A stretch of 48,499 nt of DNA from the NCBI GenBank assembly GCA_000151295.1, contig GG745333.1, forward strand, positions 1,113,543 through 1,162,041. The letters are read 5' to 3'. Of the stretch, positions 40,922-48,499 are shown piece after piece (position 1 is the stretch's first letter; each line of letters opens with the position of its first letter). Under the pieces are notes generated by a model, which was not told the DNA's origin, did no database searches, and saw only the letters and a program-made list of their open reading frames with translations. The DNA comes from Allomyces macrogynus ATCC 38327. Taxonomy: Eukaryota; Blastocladiomycota; Blastocladiomycetes; Blastocladiales; Blastocladiaceae. The position numbers and the translations under genes were made by a program.

Positions 40922-43900
40922 TCAGAAATCAAGTCGGCGTCCCATTCCTTGAGCTGTATGGCACATCGCCACATCCCACCCGGCCGACCCGCTCCCACCA
41001 ACCTCCGTCGAAGCGAGCAGCGCCGTGAGTAGAATGAGCGGCCCGCCTGCCGTGACAGCCGGTGCGCGACGCCTTGTCGCTGGCCCACGTGCCGTCTCCA
41101 CCCTACTTTGTGGCGATCCGGACGCGTCAAAGGTCGCAGTGATGGCGTGCACCCACCGCCGCACCTTTGCAGCGTCGCGGCGCTGAATGACCGACGTTTG
41201 CGACTTGGGTGACGCTGGGTCGGCAATGAGAAGGAAACGGCTCTGATCCGACATTGAACCGCGTTGGCCGGGTTCTGGTGGCGCCGAAAGAACAGCGCGG
41301 GCTTCGACGGCGTGCCGCAGCACGAGGTTGTGCGTGTGCGGGCTCTATTCCGAGTTGAGAGTCATGTCAGGTCGTGATTCACACGAGGAAAAGAAAGAAG
41401 GCAAAGCGATGCGTACCCAGAGATCGCGGTCGAGCATGAGCAGCGTCTGCAGCGGTGGGGTCAGCACGAGCGTGACGGCTTGCCTGGGCGTCCATTACGC
41501 GTGCACGTCACGCCGGCCCATGTGCGAGCAGACGAGAACCGGGACCTGACACGCAACCGACTGTCGGAAAGCCTTGCCAGTTCCGTTCCACGGGGTCGCA
41601 ACAGCCTGGACGCCGGCAGCCATTTTCTCGTCCGAGTCACCCGCAACTGCGGTCAAGAAGGCGTGGTCACCGGCCTTGCTTCCGAGTTCGTCATGCGTAT
41701 CGATCCCCACGTCCTCGAGACTTTCATTGACGAGCCGGGTGATGGCGCCGACCGCATCACCGCCGCGCCTGCTCGTACCAGCAGCTGAGTTCATCGTCGA
41801 CTCTCCCCGGCCGCGCACCTACGCCGCACGCGCCATTGACCCAAACAGCAGCCGTCCTCCGCTGTCCACGGCGAGAGTGAGCGGGTGTAGCGACATGACG
41901 ACAGACGCGACGAGAAGGCCGAGCATCGCAACAATCGCGCTGTCAAAGGCGAGCACAGGCACCAAACCGGATCGGGTGGCCCATGGCTTGGAATTGAAGG
42001 CGACCGAGAATGGTGGACAGCGAAACACTCGCCATAGCGACCATGGTCACGGTCGACTCGTTGTTCAGCATAGCGAGCGATCAAATACGGTGCGCGAGGA
42101 AGAGACTGACGCCGGCGAGCATCCAGTGGTAGAACATCGCGAGGGCCGTAAACGTAACATGTGCTGTCGTGGATGGCCCCTGGTCCACAAATGACCCGCA
42201 ACGGTGCGTGAATGTCGTCGCGCCAGTCGTCTCCTGAACAGGATTTGGTGACACAGCCGAGATCCAAAGCGAGACAAGGAGCGCATCGAGGCCGAGGGTC
42301 AGAGCACTGAGCACCGCGAGGTGCTTGTTGGTCACATTGAGTCGGAACAGCCGTCCAGCAATCACAAGCGACAGCCGCAAGTTCGAGAAAATGTAGAACA
42401 CGCGCCATGCCTTGGCGGGAAGAGCCGCGAGCACGATGCCAAGCCCCAACATCGACATGGCCATCTTGGTCGCGCAGACGGCTGGGGACAGGGCATTCGC
42501 GAGCATGACTTCCAGCACGCTGCCAACACTGCTTGTCGTTGCTCCAAAATCGATGACCGCAACCAAGGCCGGCGACTGCAAATGGATCAGCAGATCATCG
42601 CGGAAGCGCACCAGACCAGTGAACGAAAGAAGGTTGACCACGCGAGCAAAGCAAACAGGGTGAGCGAATAGCAAACGGCGAGGTTTTAGCCGAAATCGGT
42701 TGAAAGGTCCTCGAAGCGGCAACGTATTAAGTGAGGACGTGCGTCGTTTTGGAATCAGAGCACATGAAAAAACATTCGCACCGTAATCGCTTGGCGGCAG
42801 CTGGATCCACGACCTCCAGACGTGCTCGTTTGCCCGCAACCACCCACATGTCGTCGCGGCCGTTTCCGTGGGACCTGAAAGCGCTGAGAGCATCGCGACA
42901 ATGTCCGAGTCGCGGACGATAAAGTTGAGCAGGAGCAAGTGCACGGGCGAGACATGCTGCTTGATGGATGCCACAGCAAACTTTTGGAGCACGTCGGTTT
43001 CCCAATCACATCGCCACGACGTCGGATTCGACGGCGAGATCGGCTAGTTCAAAGATATCATGCACGCGAACGTTAATGAACGGCCCGGAGCAAGTACCGA
43101 CTCGGCAACTCTTCGGGAGCCCAGGAGAAAAACAGGCACGTCGAATTGCTCGACTGTTGCTCCAGACACGCCGTGACGGCCGGAATGAATGTCGGGCCGA
43201 GGTAGACGACGACGAGCGGCAAATTGAAATCGAGAATGCGCTGCTCGTCCATACCCGGACTGAGTCGGGCATGACGTGCCAAAACTCACGACATACGCGG
43301 CACCTTGGCAGTGGCGGAATGTACTCGCCGTTCTGGCAGTATCACGAGCTGCACAAATACGACCCGTCGGTTTTACGCTGCGGGAATGTCGTGCCGGCTG
43401 GCGGCAAGAGCTGGAACAGATTTGTATCGCGCATCGACCCCCACGACGAGAAGACGATGTTCGGGTGCAAGTCGGCAATGCAGGGCGGAAAATGCCACGA
43501 GATCCGGCCCACATAGCCAAGAGCACTGTAAATGCCAACCACCTGCTGCTTGAGAACAAGCTACAGTTCCTTGGATCGATCAGATGATAAAACCATGCCC
43601 GCAAGTAAGACGGCACAAAAGCAACAGTAGGCACCTCGCGGATCACGTTCCCTTTGTCGTTTGGCCATATTTCAAGAGACACGTCGGAAACGCCGCTGGC
43701 AAGACGAGAAAGCGTCGCAAACCGTCCCGGACGTGTTGCTGGCCATGAGTGCGCTGTCTTGTACCGACCTGGACCAACCTGCTCCCTCGAGGACGACACG
43801 ATCGTATTTGCGCCGTACGGTTGATGCGGATTCCGGCACGGTCCAGCCGTACTTGGCCGTTACTGGCGCGTCGAGACAAGGCGGCACGGTTCGAACCGTT

Positions 43901-43991
43901 TGCGCTGCAGTCGGCACGACGTGACTGGGGAGGCCAACCACCAGGACAACCAGCACGAGCGCAAGCGATACGACACGAGCTGTTCGGGCGC
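40922..43991 (-). pseudogene. Receptor copy D: PBP-class C GPCR-PH, inactivated
   Basis: Homology to copies B and C runs from the leader (SLALVLVVLVVG, about 43985) to the PH end (VIQRRDAAKVRRWVHAI) in the last exon. Breaks seen against copy C: no in-frame ATG before the leader; about 25 codons of the solute-binding domain missing between WSRSV and PGRFATLSRLASG; frame changes within exon 3 (about 43060-43300); the intron 3 acceptor lost by a few-base deletion near 42730 (the CAAG-TCAAG of C is absent); an in-frame TGA directly after LFLAHRI, where the others have an Arg codon; and a frame change between helices 6 and 7 (about 42000). Intron 2 is still recognisable. The combination excludes a functional full-length receptor. 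It is more decayed than copy A. Confidence 0.8.
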
Positions 43992-44672
43992 ATCGTCGTC
44001 CCCGGCGAGGTCGCGATCGAGTTGGAGCGTCCAGGATAATTGATCATTCAAGTTGCTGAGGGTTGGAATGACAGTGTCAAAGTGCCGCTGGGATATCAAT
44101 TCGACACCGCTGAGTGCGGGTCTGCGGATCGGGTGCAGGGACCAACAGCTGTTGCTGCACTGCTCTCAACCGACGAGCTGACAGAGCCTTTTTGTGACCT
44201 TGGACACGGCCACGAACCGTTTGCCGATAGTGCGATGGCTGGATTGTCTCTCCTCGCTCGATGTAAACATGTGTCCATGGATCAGATGCGAAAGAGCGTT
44301 GTTGCAACGGCGGTTGATGCGTCTTGTTGGCTTCCGCTTGCATCGCCAAAACCGTCATCACATCCTATTTCACGCCCTACCGAAGGCACGGAAAATGAGA
44401 TCGAGAGAAAGGAATGATCGGCCATCACGGCCGAACGGCCCTCTTCAAGAAACGTTTGACCAAAAAGAACTGAGCCCGACAACCAAAAAGTATGACAAAA
44501 CGTGATCGTCAAAACGGGCGAGGCGACGACACATTGCGTCTACGTCGAGCGAATCGGACTGGCAAAGGCGGCGAGAGCCAAAAAGAGGAACTATTTCCAT
44601 CATCAGCATCATCATTATCATTATCATCATCATCATCATGGAGCTGAGAGTGAGCCACTTTGAACCCAAACA
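43992..44672. other. Intergenic spacer with microsatellite
   Basis: Between the decayed leader of receptor copy D and the stop of the small membrane-protein gene. Frames are short and unremarkable. The only structure seen is the CAT/ATT trinucleotide run near 44600. Confidence 0.5.
44598..44640. repeat. CAT-type trinucleotide microsatellite
   Basis: An imperfect run of CAT/CAG/ATT triplets ending in five or more perfect CAT units. It lies just downstream of the small membrane-protein gene on the minus strand and is expected to vary in length between isolates. Confidence 0.85.
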
Positions 44673-45234
44673 TCAGTCCGCATCCATGAAAGTACGCACA
44701 TCGAACCCAAGCATCACAGGGACCGCAGCCCCGCTTCCGGATCGGATAAGCGACTTCGCGTACGCCAAGAGCGGCGCGGGCAGAGCACTCACAAAGAAGA
44801 CGCCCAAGTAGCCGTGGAACAGGTCCTTGTCCGATTAGGCGAGATCGAAACCATGACAATCGTGAGCTCCCGACCTTTGCGGGCCGAAAAACAGGGTGGA
44901 GAAGTACCTTGAGCGCCGTGCAAATGCAGAGCGTGGCCATCATGGCCGACAGGAGTGCACAAATGATGAACAGTGTTGTTGCGGCCATATACGAAAAGGA
45001 GGCTAGATGGTTCACGTGTGGGCTGTTAGCCCACGAGCAGTGGCAGAAACCCATGGATTCATTCTCATCTCGACGTATTCAGCACGGCAACAGCGGGAAT
45101 ACGGCAATGCTGAAAAGCACGGACGTGAGCCGATACGCACTGGTATACCACTGAAGATTCGCAAAATTCCACGTCGTGATGCCCCACACGGCAAAGCACA
45201 AGGCGATCAGGCCGCTCAGCTTCAAATTGGCCAT
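44673..45234 (-). CDS. Small four-helix membrane protein, unknown family
   Basis: Three exons, 45234-45086, 45022-44908 and 44825-44673, joined by introns of 63 and 82 bp (phases 2 and 0), predict 138 residues. Exon 1 starts MANLKLSGLIALCFAVWGIT and contains two hydrophobic segments, exon 2 a third (YMAATTLFIICALLSAMMAT) and exon 3 a fourth (HGYLGVFFVSALPAPLLAYA), ending in a short tail DVRTFMDAD. The second intron has a good GTACTT donor and ACAAG acceptor and restores frame exactly. The first junction is less certain: an alternative donor GTGCGT lies earlier and would remove the second hydrophobic segment. The gene is too split to appear as one frame. No family recognised; it may belong to one of the small uncharacterised tetraspan groups. 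Confidence 0.55.
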
Positions 45235-45926
45235 GATTGGGTGGAAAAATAGGTGATTCAAGGGCGGTTCTTGGCTCGACTGGGTACGGCCTCTATGGTT
45301 GCTGGTTGCGGCCGCTTCTGGTCCACTCGGGTTGCGGCAAGTTGGTCTGGCCAAGATGCGGCAGCGAGTTGCAATGGGCGATGAAGCGAGCGAGCGCGTC
45401 TATTTTCCTTGCCGCGCGCGGGCCGGGTCGCCAGTTGGTACGAGTGAAAGATTAGACGTAAGAGAACAACGATCGTGGGTCCGTGCTTCAGCTTCCAACG
45501 TCGGGCGTGTGACAGTGGTGGCGCCCAGGGTGCTGCTGGCATTGAAATTTCGCAACATGCTTTGCAACATGGGTTCCAACTTTCGTTGTTTACGCCAGGT
45601 GTTTGATCTCCTTTTCACCGCTGCCTTTAACATCATTTGCTAATCGTTGAGTGAGTCATAGCTACTCTGGCTCCAACATGTCAGCATCGCCAACCGAGCA
45701 CGATGGAGCACGGCACCAAGAAACACCACGACTGAAGCGAGCAGCAGCGGGTATCGGCCGCAGGCTGAGCAATGTATCAATATACAATGCCACGAGAACA
45801 AAAACGAACATGCGGGGATTAGAAGAAGCGAGGAGTGATCTCAGAGAACAACACGCCACACCGAGCTAGCGATAACAAAAGATCAACGACCAAATTGTAC
45901 GTGACTACACCGACCGGTCTCATTCA
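45235..45926. other. Intergenic region upstream of the small membrane-protein gene
   Basis: About 690 bp between two minus-strand genes. It should contain the promoter of the four-helix protein and the 3' end of the b561-b5 reductase gene. A 72-codon plus-strand frame (45651-45869) and a 94-codon minus-strand frame (45258-45542) are present but lack supporting features. Confidence 0.5.
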
Positions 45927-48407
45927 TCACGATTGCGACGGCCGGACCATCGTGGCGGGCGGCAAATAGAACCACTCGCCCTGTTGGCTCGCCGGATCAG
46001 ACCGCACGGGCAGGCCTGGCAGGTAGAGCACGTCCTCCTCCACCGGCTGCGCCGCAGGCTTGTGCGGGAGCGTCGCCGCAGGCAGCTGCATCGACACACC
46101 CGAGACGGGCCGCTGGTTCTCGTGGCCGATACTCGGCCGTACCGGCACCTGTTCCAGACCGTGCACGCCAGCCAGGCTCAGGTACGATTGCGCCGGCAAG
46201 AGCGTAATTTCCTCGTCGGGAATGAGCCACTCGGTGAGCCACTCGTAGCACTGGTCGAGGAACGCCTGCGGCCCACAGACAGCAACCATGACTGACCCGC
46301 GGCCCGCGCCGTCGGCATACAGCGCCGGCCCCAAGACGCCCGCCGCCTCGAGCACGCTGCGCACGTAGGGCGCCGTCATGCGGCCTTGACTGAGGCCGAC
46401 GTTGAGCGAGCCGACGTCGTCGGAACCCGGCGCGGGCAGTTGCTTGACGCGGTACTGCACGCGCACTTGGTGCGGGTACGCGTCGGCGACGAGCCCGAGC
46501 GTCGACCGGTTCATAATGGCACCGACATCGGCCTCGGCCACAGCCACGGTCATGCGCGGGTGCTGCCCGATCCACGGCGCCAGGCACCGCAGCGGCAGGT
46601 ACCCATCCGTGTGCGTGCGCAAGTTGGTACCCCACACCCACCCACGCTCGAGCGCGTGCCGCACAAGCACCTTGTCGCGAGGCTGCACGGTCAGTTCGTG
46701 CGCCGAGGTGCCGGCAAACGAGGACGTGGCCACGAGAGGGAAGTAAGTCGGCAGGTGCGTCCACTGCAGGAGCTGCAACGCCGGTGCGACACCCGACCCG
46801 GCACAGAGCATGACGAGCGTGTCCCAGCACCCGTTGCCGCGCGGCAGCGGGTGTTCCGGGTTCATGAACGGCGTGCCAAACGGCCCACGGATCTGGAATT
46901 GGCGCGCGTCCTTGGGGTCGAGCCCGGCGAGAATCGTCGACATCAACCCGCCCTTGACGACCTTGAAACTGATATCAAACTTGGTCATGTTGCCCGCGAG
47001 CGGCGTGTAGTATCGCGAGATCCAGCCCGACGCGGGCACGTCGCGGTGGAAGTCGCCGGCGCGCCGCATCGTGCCGGTCCGCTCGCGCTCGCGCTTGGCT
47101 GCAGCCATGATGTTCTTGGGCACGCGAATCCGAATCTCAATGACGTGGCCCGGCAAAAAGAAGGATGGCTCCTCGGGGTAGGCCTCGTGCGGGAACAGCA
47201 AACAAAACGACATCTTGTACGAGACGACAGTCGACGATGGCGCCGTGATGCGCTCCTTGCCGACCATGGCATACCGGCGGTACTCGTTCTTGTCGAACCG
47301 CGAAACGTCGCGCGCGTCAAGCCGCGCGACAGCCATGGTCTTGAGCTTCTCAATGGCTACCTTGGAGTGCACGTTGGTGCGGCGACTCTGCACAATCAAT
47401 TGCCAGTCCTGTTCCGTGAGCCGAGCGCGCGCCTCGACATCAGCGTCGCGCGCCATGCCTGCGGGCCCCATGGTCGTCGAGACCGACGACCGCATCGACA
47501 TGTAACTCGGATTAACGCGCATGTCGCGGTCGGGCACATCGAGCGGCGCCGGGGCGAACGCATGGAACCGCGCTTGGTCAAAGAGCGCAACGTTGAAGTA
47601 GTCGATGATGACCGACGTGCCCATGGCATCAAACAGGACTTGCTGCCCGCCCGGGTGCGCCGTGATCCACTGCTTGACGTCGTAGACGACACCGCCGGGC
47701 CCAACGACCCACTGCCGCGCATTGGCTACGATTTCGTGGTCAAAGTCGGACCACGTGAGGAGCGGCAGGTTGGCCTTTTCGGCAGCCATGGCGGCATCGG
47801 CTGCGGCTTTTTCGGCGAGCGTCATGGACGACGAGGCCGTGGGCAAGAATGTCGCCATGGCCTCGTCGTTACCCCCGACGCGTTGCGCACCGCCACCGCC
47901 GACGCCGAGCTGCATCGCGCGCGCCTGGTGGTAGGCAAACAGCGACGTCCAGAGAATCAGGGACACGTAGTAAGCGAGCCAAAACGGGTGCCAAGTGTGC
48001 TCCGTAAACGTGTAGACGTGCGAAATTCCCTGCGGGATGTTGATGAACCCGAGCAGCATCAAGAGCACGCCCATGCTGCCGTGCACGCGGCGCGCAATGG
48101 GGCGCAGGCGGTGCAACTTAGGGTTCGACGAGAGCGACTGGAGCGAGAAAAAATGCGAGCCGCCGCCGAGCATTTGCAAGACGACGAGGGCGAGGATCGT
48201 ATAACCCCAAAACCGGTGCTGCCGCTTGCAGTTCACTTCGTTGAAGAGCACAAATGCGCTAGTGAGCGATAGGGCTGAGAGCGATGCGGTAAAAGAGAAA
48301 GACAGCAGAAGGGAGCCCGGCAAGTAGGATAGTGCGCGGGGGTACGGGCAGACGAGGGAGGCGAGTGATGGGAGAAGAGGGGGGAAGTAAGAAAGTGGGG
48401 TCGTCAT
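45927..48407 (-). CDS. Cytochrome b561 / cytochrome b5 / FAD-NAD(P) reductase fusion with SH3-like insert
   Basis: One frame of 826 residues. Residues about 30-165 contain four or five membrane helices with b561-like histidines (HRFWGYTILALVVLQ, RRVHGSMGVLLMLLGFINIP). A cytochrome b5 domain follows, with the haem motif HPGG at about 251-254. Next is a ferredoxin-reductase-like FAD domain with RYYTPL (about 464) and the domain link CAGSGVAPALQLLQW; the NAD(P) lobe ends with VCGPQAF (about 710). Between these lies a segment (about 557-610) reading like an SH3 fold: HELTVQPRDKVLV, RGWVWGTNLRTHTDGYLPL. The C-terminus is a P/S-rich tail. The likely job is transmembrane electron transfer from cytosolic NAD(P)H via FAD and two haem centres to an outside acceptor such as ferric iron or ascorbyl radical. 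The first 45 residues are poorly supported; an acceptor (CACTAG near 48270) hints that true upstream exons lie beyond the window. Confidence 0.82.
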   Translation of the reverse strand: MTTPLSYFPPLLPSLASLVCPYPRALSYLPGSLLLSFSFTASLSALSLTSAFVLFNEVNCKRQHRFWGYTILALVVLQMLGGGSHFFSLQSLSSNPKLHRLRPIARRVHGSMGVLLMLLGFINIPQGISHVYTFTEHTWHPFWLAYYVSLILWTSLFAYHQARAMQLGVGGGGAQRVGGNDEAMATFLPTASSSMTLAEKAAADAAMAAEKANLPLLTWSDFDHEIVANARQWVVGPGGVVYDVKQWITAHPGGQQVLFDAMGTSVIIDYFNVALFDQARFHAFAPAPLDVPDRDMRVNPSYMSMRSSVSTTMGPAGMARDADVEARARLTEQDWQLIVQSRRTNVHSKVAIEKLKTMAVARLDARDVSRFDKNEYRRYAMVGKERITAPSSTVVSYKMSFCLLFPHEAYPEEPSFFLPGHVIEIRIRVPKNIMAAAKRERERTGTMRRAGDFHRDVPASGWISRYYTPLAGNMTKFDISFKVVKGGLMSTILAGLDPKDARQFQIRGPFGTPFMNPEHPLPRGNGCWDTLVMLCAGSGVAPALQLLQWTHLPTYFPLVATSSFAGTSAHELTVQPRDKVLVRHALERGWVWGTNLRTHTDGYLPLRCLAPWIGQHPRMTVAVAEADVGAIMNRSTLGLVADAYPHQVRVQYRVKQLPAPGSDDVGSLNVGLSQGRMTAPYVRSVLEAAGVLGPALYADGAGRGSVMVAVCGPQAFLDQCYEWLTEWLIPDEEITLLPAQSYLSLAGVHGLEQVPVRPSIGHENQRPVSGVSMQLPAATLPHKPAAQPVEEDVLYLPGLPVRSDPASQQGEWFYLPPATMVRPSQS

Positions 48408-48499
48408 GAAAAGAAAGCACTAAGGTGACTAATGAACAAGGAACGCGACGCTACCGGAGATCGGAAGAGTCACGGGCTTAGTTAGAGCCGGTACCTGGT
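48408..48499. other. Right edge of the window
   Basis: Only 92 bases follow the apparent start of the reductase gene. They hold no gene. A 12-base match to the common Illumina adapter core (AGATCGGAAGAG, 48458-48469) occurs close to the end. Confidence 0.5.

Noticed and set aside
46386..48272. A 628-codon plus-strand open frame
   Set aside because: It is antisense to the b561-b5 reductase gene and has the R/H/V-rich composition expected of a reverse-frame shadow in GC-rich DNA.

Overview
This is a nuclear contig of a eukaryote, most likely an early-diverging zoosporic fungus; Blastocladiomycota is my best guess. The reasons are GC-rich DNA with many short GT-AG introns (about 50-90 bp, donors often GTACGN or GTGCGN), a fungus-specific KCH-type potassium transporter, and class C GPCR-like receptors, which are absent from most Dikarya but reported from zoosporic lineages. 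There are no operons, rRNA, tRNA or CRISPR arrays. Two runs of N (100 and 330 bases) mark assembly gaps. The taxonomic call is inference; gene calls come from reading frames, splice signals and recalled family motifs.

Layout, left to right: a poorly resolved, frame-broken region (1-2.4 kb); a large RA-PH adaptor resembling the metazoan MIG-10/RIAM/lamellipodin family (minus, 2.9-6.6 kb); a coiled-coil protein (plus, 7.7-10.1 kb); a small two-exon candidate gene and a 35-bp-arm inverted repeat (10.1-10.7 kb); receptor copies A (broken) and B (intact), both minus (10.8-18.2 kb); a small secreted protein interrupted by a gap (18.5-19.1 kb); a class V myosin (minus, 19.9-25.4 kb); LEO1 of the Paf1 complex (minus) divergent from the V-ATPase a subunit (plus) (26.3-31.4 kb); a KCH potassium transporter (minus, 31.9-34.2 kb); an orphan seven-helix membrane protein with a 16-bp duplication that breaks its frame (plus, 35.8-37.1 kb); receptor copies C (intact) and D (broken), both minus (37.4-44.0 kb); a small four-helix membrane protein (minus, 44.7-45.2 kb); and a cytochrome b561 / cytochrome b5 / ferredoxin-reductase fusion with an SH3-like insert (minus, 45.9-48.4 kb).

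The most interesting system is the four-member receptor family. Each full member joins an N-terminal hydrophobic leader, a bacterial-type glycine-betaine/choline-binding (OpuAC/ProX-like) extracellular domain, a class C (GABA-B-like) seven-helix domain and a C-terminal PH-like domain. Four introns sit at the same positions and phases wherever the sequence is retained, so copies B (982 aa) and C (939 aa) can be assembled without a break, while A and D carry clear inactivating lesions. The architecture suggests sensing of a quaternary amine or similar osmolyte or nutrient, coupled to G proteins and a membrane-lipid-binding tail. The other genes are mostly housekeeping: vesicle transport (myosin V), vacuolar acidification (V-ATPase), transcription elongation (LEO1) and K+ uptake (KCH).
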